Shown piece by piece: positions 45,990 to 55,345 of a stretch of DNA of 64,000 nt. Source of the DNA: Streptococcus oralis (GTDB taxonomy: Bacteria > Bacillota > Bacilli > Lactobacillales > Streptococcaceae); assembly GCF_021497885.1 (NCBI RefSeq), contig NZ_CP046523.1:415501-479500 (forward strand). Reading direction: 5' to 3'. A program made the position numbers and the translations under genes. Every line of letters begins with the position of its first letter. Position 1 is the first letter of the stretch. The notes beneath the pieces are model-generated. The model was not told the origin of the DNA. It searched no databases and saw only the letters and a list, made by a program, of their open reading frames with translations.

Positions 45990-47390
45990 ATGACAGCAAT
46001 TGATTTTACAGCAGAAGTAGAAAAACGCAAAGAAGACCTCTTGGCTGACTTGTTTAGCCTTTTGGAAATCAACTCAGAACGTGATGATAGTAAGGCTGAT
46101 GCGCAGCATCCCTTTGGACCTGGTCCAGTAAAAGCCTTGGAAAAATTCCTTGAAATCGCAGACCGCGATGGCTATCCAACTAAGAATGTCGATAACTACG
46201 CAGGACATTTTGAGTTTGGTGAAGGAGAAGAAGTTCTCGGAATCTTTGCCCACATGGACGTGGTGCCAGCTGGTAGCGGTTGGGACACGGACCCTTACAC
46301 ACCAACTATCAAAGACGGTCGCCTTTATGCGCGTGGAGCTTCAGATGACAAGGGGCCTACAACAGCTTGTTACTATGGCTTGAAAATCATCAAAGAATTG
46401 GGCCTTCCAACTTCTAAGAAAGTTCGTTTCATCGTCGGAACAGACGAAGAATCAGGCTGGGCAGACATGGACTACTACTTTGAACATGTAGGACTTGAAA
46501 AACCAGACTTCGGTTTCTCTCCAGACGCTGAGTTTCCAATCATCAATGGTGAAAAAGGAAACATCACTGAATACCTCCACTTTGCAGGTGAAAATACTGG
46601 CGCAGCTCGTCTTCACAGTTTTACAGGTGGCTTGCGTGAAAACATGGTACCTGAATCAGCGACAGCAGTCGTTTCAGGTGACTTGGATAACTTGCAAGCG
46701 AAACTAGATGCCTTTGTTGCTGAACACAAACTCAGAGGAGAGATCAAAGAAGAAGCTGGCAAATACAAGGTGACCATCATTGGTAAATCAGCTCATGGTG
46801 CTATGCCTGCTTCAGGTGTCAATGGAGCTACTTACCTAGCACTCTTCCTCAACCAATTTAACTTTGCTGGACCAGCCAAAGACTACCTCGACATCGCTGG
46901 TAAGATTCTCTTGAATGACCATGAGGGTGAAAATCTCAAGGTTGCTCATGTGGATGAAAAAATGGGTGCCCTTTCTATGAATGCAGGTGTTTTCCGCTTC
47001 GATGAAACAAGTGCTGACAATACGATTGCCCTCAACTTCCGCTATCCAAAAGGAACAAGCCCAGAGCAAATCAAATCAGTTCTTGAAAACTTACCAGTTG
47101 CTTCTGTTAGCCTCTCTGAACATGGTCACACCCCTCACTATGTGCCAATGGAAGATCCACTTGTGCAAACCTTGTTGAATGTCTATGAAAAACAAACTGG
47201 ACTTCAAGGTCATGAACAAGTCATCGGTGGTGGTACCTTCGGTCGCTTGCTGGAACGTGGAGTTGCCTACGGTGCCATGTTCCCGGACTCAATCGACACC
47301 ATGCACCAAGCCAACGAATTTATCGCCTTGGACGATCTCTTCCGAGCAGCAGCAATCTATGCTGAAGCTATTTATGAATTGATCAAATAA
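45990..47390 (+). CDS. pepV: Dipeptidase PepV
   Basis: 466 residues, M20 family di-zinc aminopeptidase that splits dipeptides in the cytosol, ending peptide use. Metal-site motifs: FAHMDVVPAGSGWDTDPY, RGASDDKGP, GTDEESGWADM (catalytic Glu) and a final His in GGGTFGRLLERGVAYG. Length and lid domain match lactococcal PepV. Confidence 0.93.
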   Translation: MTAIDFTAEVEKRKEDLLADLFSLLEINSERDDSKADAQHPFGPGPVKALEKFLEIADRDGYPTKNVDNYAGHFEFGEGEEVLGIFAHMDVVPAGSGWDTDPYTPTIKDGRLYARGASDDKGPTTACYYGLKIIKELGLPTSKKVRFIVGTDEESGWADMDYYFEHVGLEKPDFGFSPDAEFPIINGEKGNITEYLHFAGENTGAARLHSFTGGLRENMVPESATAVVSGDLDNLQAKLDAFVAEHKLRGEIKEEAGKYKVTIIGKSAHGAMPASGVNGATYLALFLNQFNFAGPAKDYLDIAGKILLNDHEGENLKVAHVDEKMGALSMNAGVFRFDETSADNTIALNFRYPKGTSPEQIKSVLENLPVASVSLSEHGHTPHYVPMEDPLVQTLLNVYEKQTGLQGHEQVIGGGTFGRLLERGVAYGAMFPDSIDTMHQANEFIALDDLFRAAAIYAEAIYELIK

Positions 47391-47395
47391 AACGA

Positions 47396-47431
47396 TAGAA
47401 GTCTGAGATTTTATGCTTGGACTTCTTTTTG
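47396..47431 (+). terminator. Terminator after pepV
   Basis: AGAAGTC pairs with GGACTTCT around a 15-base loop, followed by TTTT. Confidence 0.65.
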
Positions 47432-47443
47432 GAGGGAAAACAG

Positions 47444-48028
47444 ATGTCTCAAATCGAAGAGATCAAACAAGCCATTATGGCGGATCCACAGAATACCAGT
47501 TATACAGAACGCGGAATCGAACCTCTCTTTGCGGCGCCAAAGACTGCTCGCATCAATATTGTCGGACAAGCTCCGGGCTTTAAAACGCAAGAAGCTGGGA
47601 TTTACTGGAAGGATAAGAGCGGCGATCGCTTGCGAGATTGGTTAGGTGTAGATGAAGACACCTTTTACAATTCAGGGTTGTTTGCAGTTATTCCTATGGA
47701 CTTTTATTTCCCAGGACATGGGAAATCAGGCGACCTTCCACCCCGTAAAGGCTTTGCCGAAAAATGGCACCCACAACTCCTCAAGGAATGTCCAAATATT
47801 GAATTAACTCTTTTGATTGGACAATATGCTCAGGCCTATTATCTTCATGAGAAGGTTAGTGGCAAGGTAACAGAGCGAGTAAAATGCTACAAAGACTATT
47901 TGCCAGAGTATTTTCCTTTAGTTCACCCGTCACCACGAAATCAAATCTGGATGGCCAAAAATCCTTGGTTTGAGGTAGAAGTGGTGCCAGAGTTGCAAGC
48001 ATTGGTACAAAAGATTATTCATCAATAA
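47444..48028 (+). CDS. Uracil-DNA-glycosylase-family protein
   Basis: 194 residues. UDG-superfamily motifs: NIVGQAPGFKTQEAGIYWK near the start and HPSPRNQIWMA near the end, with the LLIGQYAQ block in between. It matches family 4/6-type glycosylases without a clear Fe-S cluster, so it may remove damaged bases, but the exact family is uncertain. ATG 47444 has GGAGGG upstream; a longer frame from 47417 does not. Followed 12 bp later by the editing protein. Confidence 0.8.
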   Translation: MSQIEEIKQAIMADPQNTSYTERGIEPLFAAPKTARINIVGQAPGFKTQEAGIYWKDKSGDRLRDWLGVDEDTFYNSGLFAVIPMDFYFPGHGKSGDLPPRKGFAEKWHPQLLKECPNIELTLLIGQYAQAYYLHEKVSGKVTERVKCYKDYLPEYFPLVHPSPRNQIWMAKNPWFEVEVVPELQALVQKIIHQ

Positions 48029-48040
48029 AGGAGAAAAACT

Positions 48041-48532
48041 ATGGACGCTTATCAACAAGTAGCTAATACCTTGCAAGAGTTGGGAATCACCTTTGATGTG
48101 GTGGAGCACCCACCTGTATTTACGACAGAGCAGGCAGATAGCTATATTGAAGGAATGGAAGGAGTCCGGACTAAGTCCATGTTTTTGACCAATAGGAAGA
48201 AAACCCAGTACTATCTACTCATAATGGATGACAAGAAACGATTGGATATGGATGACTTTAAAGTTCAAGTGGGAGCTAATCGGATTCGCATGGCTTCAGC
48301 AGATTCTTTGGCTGAGAAAATGAACCTGTCAGCAGGGACGGTGTCACCTTTTGGTTTGTTGAATAATGCAGAAAAAGATATTCAGGTATACTTTGACAAA
48401 GATATTTTGTCAGAAGAGATCATGACTTTCCATCCCAATACCAATGAAAAGACTATTTTTATTAAAACCCAAGACTTGTTCCGATTTTTAGAGTCGATTG
48501 GATTTACCTATGGGGTTTTAATCTTGCCTTAA
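48041..48532 (+). CDS. YbaK/ProX-like aminoacyl-tRNA deacylase
   Basis: 163 residues. The YbaK/ebsC fold domain found in ProXp-ala and related editing enzymes that hydrolyse misacylated tRNA-Pro. Conserved segments: VVEHPPVFTTEQADSYI, KSMFLTNRKKTQYYLLI, and a Lys/Gly pattern in GTVSPFGLLNN. The start has AAAGGAG. Likely trans-editing of mischarged tRNA; which one is not shown by sequence. Confidence 0.83.
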   Translation: MDAYQQVANTLQELGITFDVVEHPPVFTTEQADSYIEGMEGVRTKSMFLTNRKKTQYYLLIMDDKKRLDMDDFKVQVGANRIRMASADSLAEKMNLSAGTVSPFGLLNNAEKDIQVYFDKDILSEEIMTFHPNTNEKTIFIKTQDLFRFLESIGFTYGVLILP

Positions 48533-48550
48533 TGGCATCAAAAAGAAGAA

Positions 48551-48841
48551 ATGATGAAAGAAATAGCCTTCGACGCATTTTACCAGCTCTATCAGAAAGA
48601 GTCCCTTTCAGTCTTAGATGTTAGAGAAGTAGAAGAGTTCGAGCCGCTTCATTTAGAAGGTGCTCAGAATTTTCCTCTCAGTCAACTAGCGGATACTTAT
48701 GATCAGTTGGACAAGGACCTCTTGCATTATGTCATCTGTAAGTCGGGCATTCGTTCAGCTCGTGCTTGCCAATTTTTAGAGGAGCATGGATACAAGGTCA
48801 TCAATGTTCAAGGTGGAATGACGGCCTTTGAAAATCTTTAA
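48551..48841 (+). CDS. Single-domain rhodanese
   Basis: 96 residues. Rhodanese fold with active-site loop CKSGIRS (Cys63), preceded by LDVREVEEF and followed by VINVQGGMTAF. Transfers sulfane sulfur, acceptor unknown. It is 19 bp after the deacylase and ends at a strong terminator. Confidence 0.88.
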   Translation: MMKEIAFDAFYQLYQKESLSVLDVREVEEFEPLHLEGAQNFPLSQLADTYDQLDKDLLHYVICKSGIRSARACQFLEEHGYKVINVQGGMTAFENL

Positions 48842-48869
48842 ACCTATATGGAGATAGATCCTAATCTTC

Positions 48870-48908
48870 CCTTGCTCGGTTCCAACTGAGTGAGGGATTT
48901 TGTTTTTA
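48870..48908 (+). terminator. Terminator after the rhodanese gene
   Basis: TCCCTTGCTCGGTT pairs with AACTGAGTGAGGGA (wobbles) around CC, followed by TTTTGTTTTT. Confidence 0.85.
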
Positions 48909-49025
48909 GATAATTCTTATTTTTAAAAATATTGAAAACATTCAATGATTAATTTTGGATACTTTTTTCAGAGTCTTAATCATGGTATACTAGGTCAGTA
49001 TTTTAGAAATATGAAGGAGATTATT

Positions 49026-50351
49026 ATGGCTAAAAAAGGTGCCCTAACAGGCTTGCTCCTGTTTGGAATATTTTTTGGTGCGGGAAACTTGATTTTTCCA
49101 CCTTCTCTAGGTGCTTTATCTGGAGAACAGTTTCTTCCTGCCATCGCAGGTTTTGTCTTTTCAGGTGTCGGTATTGCCGTCTTGACACTTATTATTGGAA
49201 CTCTAAACCCTAAAGGATACATTCACGAGATTTCTAAGAAAATCTCACCTTGGTTTGCAACTCTTTATCTTGCAGTTCTCTATCTATCGATTGGTCCCTT
49301 CTTTGCTATTCCGCGTACAGCTACAACAGCTTACGAAGTTGGGATTAGCCCCCTCTTGTCTGAAGCAAATAAAGGTCTAGGATTGATTATCTTTACTGTG
49401 CTGTATTTTGCAGCAGCCTATCTGATTTCACTCAATCCATCAAAGATTTTGGATCGAATCGGACGTATCTTAACGCCAGTTTTTGCCTTGTTGATCGTTA
49501 TCTTGGTTGTACTGGGAGCTTTCAAATACGGTGGAACAAGTCCTCAAACTGCGTCAGCTGCTTATCAAGCTTCTGCCTTTGGTACAGGATTCCTAGAAGG
49601 TTATAATACCTTGGATGCCCTTGCTTCAGTTGCCTTTAGTGTGATTGCAGTTCAAACCTTGAAACAACTTGGATTCTCCAGTAAGAAAGAGTATATTTCA
49701 ACTATTTGGGTTGTTGGTATCGTTGTAGCTCTTGCTTTCAGCGCCCTCTACATTGGTTTAGGATTCCTTGGAAATCATTTCCCGGTACCAGCAGAAGTGA
49801 TGAAGGGTGGAACACCAGGTGTTTATATCTTGTCACAAGCAACTCAGGAAATCTTTGGTTCAACAGCTCAACTCTTCCTTGCTGTTATGGTAACTGTAAC
49901 CTGCTTCACAACGACAGTTGGCTTGATTGTGTCGACAGCAGAGTTCTTTAACGGACGTTTCCCACAAATCAGCTACAAGGTCTATGCAACTGCCTTTACC
50001 TTGATTGGGTTTGCTATTGCAAATCTTGGTCTTGATGCAATCATTAAGTACTCAGTGCCAGTACTGGTAATCTTGTACCCAATCACCATCGCCATTGTGA
50101 TGATCGTGATTGTTAATAAGTTTGTAGCCCTATCAAAACCAGGCATGCAGTTAACTATTGGGCTTGTTACAGCTATTGCTCTTGCAAGTGTCCTTGGAAC
50201 TTCCTTTAAGATTGAGTTTCTAGAAAATCTGATTAATGCCCTTCCGTTTGCAGCTGCCTCTCTTCCATGGCTAGTGCCAGCTATTATCGGAATCTTGCTT
50301 TCATTGGTTCTACCAAACAAGCAAGAAAGCGATGTTTTTGAAATGGAATAA
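49026..50351 (+). CDS. brnQ: Branched-chain amino acid transporter BrnQ
   Basis: 441 residues with about twelve helices, LIVCS family. N-terminal FGIFFGAGNLIFPP is the family signature. Cation-coupled uptake of Leu/Ile/Val. ATG 49026 has AAGGAG; the longer frame from 48945 does not. It ends at a terminator hairpin. Confidence 0.92.
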   Translation: MAKKGALTGLLLFGIFFGAGNLIFPPSLGALSGEQFLPAIAGFVFSGVGIAVLTLIIGTLNPKGYIHEISKKISPWFATLYLAVLYLSIGPFFAIPRTATTAYEVGISPLLSEANKGLGLIIFTVLYFAAAYLISLNPSKILDRIGRILTPVFALLIVILVVLGAFKYGGTSPQTASAAYQASAFGTGFLEGYNTLDALASVAFSVIAVQTLKQLGFSSKKEYISTIWVVGIVVALAFSALYIGLGFLGNHFPVPAEVMKGGTPGVYILSQATQEIFGSTAQLFLAVMVTVTCFTTTVGLIVSTAEFFNGRFPQISYKVYATAFTLIGFAIANLGLDAIIKYSVPVLVILYPITIAIVMIVIVNKFVALSKPGMQLTIGLVTAIALASVLGTSFKIEFLENLINALPFAAASLPWLVPAIIGILLSLVLPNKQESDVFEME

Positions 50352-50358
50352 AAAATAG

Positions 50359-50402
50359 AAATCACTTTTGTAAGTCAACTCTACAGGAGTGATTTTTCTT
50401 TT
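50359..50402 (+). terminator. Terminator after brnQ
   Basis: AAATCACT pairs with AGTGATTT with a long loop, followed by TTCTTTTTT. Confidence 0.75.
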
Positions 50403-50451
50403 TTCCTCTCTACTGAAATGTGCTATAATAGGTAGCAAAAGAGGTGAAGAA

Positions 50452-51489
50452 ATGAATCAAACTGTAGAATATATCAAAGAACTAACCGCTATTGCATCTC
50501 CAACAGGCTTTACTCGTGAGATCTCAGATTATCTAGTCCATACTTTAGAGAAACTTGGCTACCAGCCAGTTCGTACAGCCAAGGGTGGTGTCAATGTGAC
50601 CATTAAAGGTCAAAATGATGAACAACAACGCTATGTGACAGCCCATGTGGATACGCTGGGTGCTATTGTTCGTGCAGTCAAACCGGATGGCCGTCTCAAA
50701 TTGGACCGTATCGGTGGTTTTCCTTGGAACATGATTGAGGGGGAAAACTGTACGGTTCATGTGGCTAGCACAGGTAAAAAGGTATCTGGAACCATCCTCA
50801 TCCACCAGACTTCTTGCCATGTCTACAAAGATGCAGGAACTGCTGAACGTATGCAGGACAATATGGAAGTGCGTTTGGATGCAAAAGTGACCAATGAAAA
50901 AGAAACCCGCGTCATGGGTATTGAGGTCGGTGATTTTATCAGCTTTGACCCGCGAACTGTCGTGACAGAGACTGGTTTTATCAAGTCACGTCACTTGGAC
51001 GACAAAGTCAGTGCAGCGATTTTGCTCAATCTTCTTCGTGTTTATAAGGAAGAGGGAATTGAGTTGCCAGTAACAACTCATTTTGCTTTTTCAGTCTTTG
51101 AAGAGGTTGGCCATGGTGCTAACTCCAATATTCCTGCTCAGGTAGTGGAATATCTGGCTGTAGATATGGGAGCTATGGGCGATGACCAGCAGACGGATGA
51201 GTATACAGTGTCTATCTGTGTCAAGGACGCTTCAGGTCCCTATCACTACGACTTCCGTCAACACTTGGTAGCTTTGGCGAAGGAGAAAGATATTCCATTT
51301 AAGCTCGACATTTATCCATTTTACGGTTCGGATGCTTCGGCAGCTATGTCAGCAGGAGCAGAGGTCAAACATGCCCTCCTTGGAGCTGGTATTGAATCCA
51401 GTCACTCTTACGAACGAACACACATTGATTCAGTAGTGGCGACAGAGCGTATGGTAGACGCCTATCTCAAGAGCACCTTGGTGGACTAA
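50452..51489 (+). CDS. M42-family glutamyl aminopeptidase-like metallopeptidase
   Basis: 345 residues. M42 di-metal site: HVDTLGAI (metal His), RHLDDKVSAA (Asp), FEEVGHGA (catalytic and metal Glu) and SVSIC-region Asp, then ERTHIDS. Soluble, a large tetrahedral particle in this family. ATG 50452 has AGAGGTGAAG; the longer frame from 50389 runs through the brnQ terminator. It is one base before the HIT gene. Confidence 0.9.
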   Translation: MNQTVEYIKELTAIASPTGFTREISDYLVHTLEKLGYQPVRTAKGGVNVTIKGQNDEQQRYVTAHVDTLGAIVRAVKPDGRLKLDRIGGFPWNMIEGENCTVHVASTGKKVSGTILIHQTSCHVYKDAGTAERMQDNMEVRLDAKVTNEKETRVMGIEVGDFISFDPRTVVTETGFIKSRHLDDKVSAAILLNLLRVYKEEGIELPVTTHFAFSVFEEVGHGANSNIPAQVVEYLAVDMGAMGDDQQTDEYTVSICVKDASGPYHYDFRQHLVALAKEKDIPFKLDIYPFYGSDASAAMSAGAEVKHALLGAGIESSHSYERTHIDSVVATERMVDAYLKSTLVD

Positions 51490-51490
51490 T

Positions 51491-51952
51491 ATGTGCTTAA
51501 TTTGTCAAAGAATTGAATGGATCAAGGCAGGGGAAAATCCCTACTTTGTAAAAGAACTAGAAACAGGCTATGTGGTCATTGGAGACCATCAATACTTTAA
51601 GGGTTATACCTTATTTCTAGCAAAAGAGCATGTCACAGAACTTCACTATATGGAGACTTCTGAAAAACTTCGTTTTCTAGAGGAAATGAGTTTGGTCCAA
51701 GAAGCTGTTGCCAAAGCGTTTAAAGCTGAAAAGATGAACATCGAACTGCTAGGAAATGGAGATGCCCACGCTCACTGGCACCTCTTTCCAAGACGGTCAG
51801 GTGATATGAAGGGTCATGGGCTTAATGGCCGTGGTCCAGTCTGGTGGGTGCCCTGGGAAGAAATGGCAGCAGAAGAATGCCAAGTGAAATCCCATGAGTT
51901 GGAACAAATGATTAAAGCCTTATCCGATGAACTAGAGAAGTATGTGGTTTAA
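51491..51952 (+). CDS. HIT-family nucleotide hydrolase
   Basis: 153 residues. Histidine-triad motif AHAHWHLFPR and a CxxC-type N-terminal MCLICQRI. Probably hydrolyses nucleoside phosphoramidates or dinucleoside polyphosphates. Starts one base after the peptidase stop, so it is co-transcribed. Confidence 0.88.
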   Translation: MCLICQRIEWIKAGENPYFVKELETGYVVIGDHQYFKGYTLFLAKEHVTELHYMETSEKLRFLEEMSLVQEAVAKAFKAEKMNIELLGNGDAHAHWHLFPRRSGDMKGHGLNGRGPVWWVPWEEMAAEECQVKSHELEQMIKALSDELEKYVV

Positions 51953-51967
51953 GAGAGGAAGAAAAAA

Positions 51968-52684
51968 ATGAAAAAAAGATACATCGTTTTATCTGGTTTG
52001 CTGGCAGTAACCCTAGCAGCATGTTCTCAAGAAAAACCTAAAAATGAAGAAAACACTCAAAAAACGGAACAAACTAGTCAACCTGAAGGAACTGTAGGGA
52101 GCAAGTCTCAAGCTTCTAGTCAGAAGAAGGCAGAAGTTGTCAATAAGGGAGATTACTATAGTATTCAAGGGAAGTACGATGAAATCGTCATAGCTAATAA
52201 GCACTATCCTTTGTCAAAAGACTATAATCCAGGAGAAAATCCAACAGCTAAAGCAGAGTTGCTGAAGCTCATTGCAGCAATGCAAGCAGCTGGCTATCCA
52301 ATCAGTGATCACTACAGTGGTTTTAGAAGTTATGAAACTCAAACCAAACTTTATCAAGACTATGTGAATCAAGACGGTAAGGAAGCAGCAGATCGCTACT
52401 CAGCTCGACCAGGTTATAGTGAACACCAAACGGGTCTTGCTTTTGATTTGATTGGGACTAACGGAGAGTTAGTGACAGAGGAGAAGGCGGCCCAGTGGCT
52501 CTTGGACCATGCAGCTGACTATGGCTTTGTTGTTCGCTATCTCAAAGGCAAGGAAAAAGAGACTGGCTACATGGCGGAAGAATGGCATCTTCGCTACGTC
52601 GGAAAAGAAGCCAAAGAAATTGCTGCAAGTGGTCTCAGTTTGGAAGAGTACTATGGCTTTGAAGGTGGAGATTATGTCGATTAA
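51968..52684 (+). CDS. ldcB: L,D-carboxypeptidase LdcB (DacB), lipoprotein
   Basis: 238 residues. Lipobox in VTLAACSQE (Cys at about residue 19), a Gln/Ser-rich tether (20-55), and a VanY/M15B zinc peptidase domain: SGFRSYETQTKLY, YSEHQTGLAFDLIG and EEWHLRYVG (His, Asp and His zinc ligands). It trims tetrapeptide stems of peptidoglycan outside the membrane. In pneumococcus the orthologue sits between a HIT gene and rplK, as here. Confidence 0.9.
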   Translation: MKKRYIVLSGLLAVTLAACSQEKPKNEENTQKTEQTSQPEGTVGSKSQASSQKKAEVVNKGDYYSIQGKYDEIVIANKHYPLSKDYNPGENPTAKAELLKLIAAMQAAGYPISDHYSGFRSYETQTKLYQDYVNQDGKEAADRYSARPGYSEHQTGLAFDLIGTNGELVTEEKAAQWLLDHAADYGFVVRYLKGKEKETGYMAEEWHLRYVGKEAKEIAASGLSLEEYYGFEGGDYVD

Positions 52685-52700
52685 AAAAGTAATTTTTCTC

Positions 52701-52728
52701 TTGCATTTTTAGATAAATAGTGTATAAT
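52701..52728 (+). promoter_or_regulatory. rplKA promoter
   Basis: TTGCAT (52701-52706), 16-bp spacer, TATAAT (52723-52728). Transcription begins near 52735, giving a leader of about 70 bases. Confidence 0.75.
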
Positions 52729-52753
52729 GGAAAGGTATGTGTAAAGCATACTT

Positions 52754-52790
52754 GTGGGAGGTAAAAATCTTACATTACCGCCAAAACCAC
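52754..52790 (+). promoter_or_regulatory. Candidate L1-binding RNA hairpin in the rplK leader
   Basis: GTGGGAGGTAA (52754-52764) can pair with TTACCGCC (52775-52782) and the terminal ACCAC (52786-52790) closes it. This resembles the L1-binding core of 23S rRNA (GGUGGGAGGCU ... ACCACC). A free L1 would be expected to bind and repress translation. Structural inference only. Confidence 0.5.
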
Positions 52791-52806
52791 AAAGGAGGAT
52801 TTAAAA

Positions 52807-53232
52807 ATGGCTAAAAAAGTCGAAAAACTTGTAAAATTGCAAATCCCTGCTGGTAAAGCTACACCAGCTCCACCGGTTGGACCTGCTCTTGGTCAAGCTG
52901 GTATCAACATCATGGGATTCACAAAAGAGTTCAACGCTCGTACAGCTGACCAAGCTGGTATGATCATTCCAGTTGTTATCTCAGTATACGAAGACAAATC
53001 ATTTACTTTCGTTACAAAAACACCACCAGCTGCTGTTCTTTTGAAAAAAGCTGCAGGTGTTGAAAAAGGATCAGGTACACCTAACAAAACTAAAGTTGCT
53101 ACAGTTACTCGTGCACAAGTACAAGAAATTGCAGAAACTAAGATGCCAGATTTGAACGCAGCAAACATTGAGTCTGCAATGCGTATGATCGAAGGTACTG
53201 CTCGTTCTATGGGATTCACTGTTGTTGACTAA
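52807..53232 (+). CDS. rplK: 50S ribosomal protein L11
   Basis: 141 residues, full length. Canonical L11: N-terminal [16 protein letters not shown]-terminal [19 protein letters not shown] and the TARSMGF end. Part of the GTPase-associated centre of the 50S subunit. AAAGGAGG before the ATG. 96 bp before rplA. Confidence 0.98.
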   Translation: MAKKVEKLVKLQIPAGKATPAPPVGPALGQAGINIMGFTKEFNARTADQAGMIIPVVISVYEDKSFTFVTKTPPAAVLLKKAAGVEKGSGTPNKTKVATVTRAQVQEIAETKMPDLNAANIESAMRMIEGTARSMGFTVVD

Positions 53233-53276
53233 TCAATAACACCCCAATATAACCCGCAAGACTTCATCATTTCGAG

Positions 53277-53312
53277 AAGTGACGTGGGAGATGAAAATCG
53301 ATTGAACCACTT
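53277..53312 (+). promoter_or_regulatory. Candidate L1-site-like hairpin between rplK and rplA
   Basis: GTGGGAG at 53284-53290 and ACCACTT at 53306-53312 with ATGAAAATCGATTGA between them mirror the L1-site core a second time. The 5' side can also pair differently (CCCGC with GTGGG and CTTC with GAAG), a possible switch. Inference. Confidence 0.45.
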
Positions 53313-53328
53313 ACAAGGAGAATAGAAA

Positions 53329-54018
53329 ATGGCTAAAAAAAGCAAACAACTTCGTGCTGCTCTTGAGAAAATCGACAGCACAAAAGCATACAGTGTAGAA
53401 GAAGCTGTAGCACTTGCAAAAGAAACTAACTTTGCAAAATTTGACGCAACTGTGGAAGTTGCTTACAACTTGAACATCGACGTAAAAAAAGCTGACCAAC
53501 AAATCCGTGGCGCAATGGTATTGCCAAACGGTACTGGTAAAACTTCACGCGTTCTTGTTTTTGCACGTGGTGCAAAAGCTGAAGAAGCAAAAGCTGCTGG
53601 TGCAGACTTCGTTGGTGAAGATGATCTTGTTGCGAAAATCAACGACGGTTGGTTGGACTTTGACGTAGTTATCGCTACACCTGACATGATGGCTCTTGTT
53701 GGACGTCTAGGACGTGTCCTTGGACCACGTAACTTGATGCCAAACCCTAAAACTGGTACTGTAACAATGGATGTTGCTAAAGCAGTTGAAGAGTCTAAAG
53801 GTGGTAAAATCACTTACCGTGCTGACCGTGCAGGTAACGTTCAAGCAATCATCGGTAAAGTATCATTTGAAGCTGAAAAATTGGTTGAAAACTTTAAAGC
53901 TTTCAACGAAACAATCCAAAAAGCAAAACCAGCTACAGCTAAAGGAACTTACGTAACAAACTTGACAATCACAACTACTCAAGGTGTTGGTATCAAGGTT
54001 GACGTGAACTCACTTTAA
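53329..54018 (+). CDS. rplA: 50S ribosomal protein L1
   Basis: 229 residues. L1 family with [29 protein letters not shown] and a C-terminal TITTTQG segment. Sits at the L1 stalk of the 50S subunit and, in many bacteria, represses its own operon by binding mRNA. AAGGAG precedes the ATG. Ends at a T7 terminator. Confidence 0.98.
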
Positions 54019-54029
54019 TCAACTAAAAT

Positions 54030-54054
54030 CTCTGGCTTCGGTCAGAGTTTTTTT
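54030..54054 (+). terminator. Terminator after rplA
   Basis: CTCTG/CAGAG stem with a GCTTCGGT-type loop and seven T. Confidence 0.88.
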
Positions 54055-54091
54055 ATTCAAATCTATCAACAAAGGATTGGAGGAAATAAAA

Positions 54092-54528
54092 TTGTTGAGA
54101 GAAGCTGTACAGGAGGATTTATTTGAGTTATTAAATCTCTACCTGTCCTTACATGAGAAAGATATCCCAGAAGATAGTCTTCATTTGCAGCAAGTATGGA
54201 GTGAGATGATTTCCGACCAGCGCCATCATGTTATCGTGAAAGAGGTGGAAGGAAGAATAGTCTCCTCCTGTATTTGTATCATTATTCCCAACTTGACAAG
54301 AGGTGTGAGCCCTATGCTTTGATAGAAAATGTGGTGACCCGAGAAGAAGATAGAGGGAAAGGGTATGCAAGTGCCTGTCTTGAATATGCTAAACAGATAG
54401 CTAAAGAGGAAAATTGTTATAAGATGATGCTCCTGACAGGTTCTAAAAATGCAAGTATTCGGAATTTTTATAAGGGAGCTGGTTATAATAGTGAAGATAA
54501 AACAGCCTATATTCAGTGGTTGGATTAA
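54092..54528 (+). pseudogene. Frameshifted GNAT acetyltransferase
   Basis: Two overlapping frames encode the halves of one GNAT protein. The first reads from about 54092 (LREAVQEDLF ... SCICIIIPNLTRG), the second resumes as CEPYALIENVVTREEDRGKGYAS to the stop at 54528, with the acetyl-CoA motif RGKGYAS and the GFYNSEDKTAYIQW-like tail (actual tail GYNSEDKTAYIQW). One missing base near 54303 (AGAGG|TGTGAG) would restore a single frame. GGAGG is near 54080. Whether this is a real frameshift or a sequencing error is open. Confidence 0.7.
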
Positions 54529-54646
54529 AACTTGAATCTTAAATCAGCAGGACGAAATCTTGGATTAGCAAATAAAAATCTTCTATTTCTTCTTTCACAG
54601 AAAATATGGTATAATAGAGAGTAAAAACTTTGAAAGAAAGAAAAAG

Positions 54647-55159
54647 ATGAATTTAAAAGATTATATCGCAACGATTGAAAATTATCCCAAGGAAGGCATC
54701 ACCTTCCGTGATATCAGCCCTTTGATGGCAGATGGAAATGCTTATAGCTATGCAGTTCGTGAAATCGTTCAGTATGCAACGGACAAGAAAATCGACATGA
54801 TCGTGGGACCAGAAGCTCGTGGATTTATTGTCGGCTGTCCCGTTGCCTTTGAGTTGGGAATTGGATTTGCTCCTGTTCGTAAACCAGGGAAATTGCCACG
54901 TGAAGTGATTTCTGCTGACTATGAAAAAGAGTATGGTATTGATACCTTGACCATGCACGCTGATGCGATCAAGCCAGGCCATCGTGTTCTCATCGTAGAT
55001 GATCTTTTGGCAACAGGTGGAACTGTCAAGGCAACGATTGAGATGATTGAAAGACTTGGTGGAGTTGTAGCCGGTTGTGCTTTCTTGATTGAGTTGGATG
55101 AGCTTAAAGGCCGTGAAAAAATCGGAGATTACGATTACAAGGTACTTATGCATTATTAA
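54647..55159 (+). CDS. apt: Adenine phosphoribosyltransferase
   Basis: 170 residues. PRTase with PRPP-binding motif [16 protein letters not shown], base-binding [10 protein letters not shown] and [11 protein letters not shown]. Salvages adenine to AMP. Ends at a terminator with a TTGG loop. Confidence 0.96.
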   Translation: MNLKDYIATIENYPKEGITFRDISPLMADGNAYSYAVREIVQYATDKKIDMIVGPEARGFIVGCPVAFELGIGFAPVRKPGKLPREVISADYEKEYGIDTLTMHADAIKPGHRVLIVDDLLATGGTVKATIEMIERLGGVVAGCAFLIELDELKGREKIGDYDYKVLMHY

Positions 55160-55161
55160 TG

Positions 55162-55190
55162 AAAAACAGTCCTTGGGGCTGTTTTCTCTT
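55162..55190 (+). terminator. Terminator after apt
   Basis: AAAACAGTCC pairs with GGGCTGTTTT around TTGG, then CTCTT. Confidence 0.75.
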
Positions 55191-55227
55191 CCTTTGCTAT
55201 ATAAATTAACTATAGCTAGTTAGAGAA

Positions 55228-55248
55228 AAACTATAATTGAAAACTATA
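55228..55248 (+). promoter_or_regulatory. Repeated AAACTATA half-sites upstream of metA
   Basis: AAACTATA at 55228-55235 and again at 55241-55248 match half of the TATAGTTTnAAACTATA-type box I recall for methionine LysR regulators of streptococci. Only half-sites are seen, in direct orientation; a palindrome-like AACTATAGCTAGTT lies just before (55208-55221). Weak evidence. Confidence 0.35.
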
Positions 55249-55345
55249 TCTTCATACAGTATAATAAAGGGAAGAAGTATTTGGAGGTTTTTACTTTCAA
55301 ACAGACAAGATCATTCCCGAAATAAAGAACTGTTAGGAGGGTATT

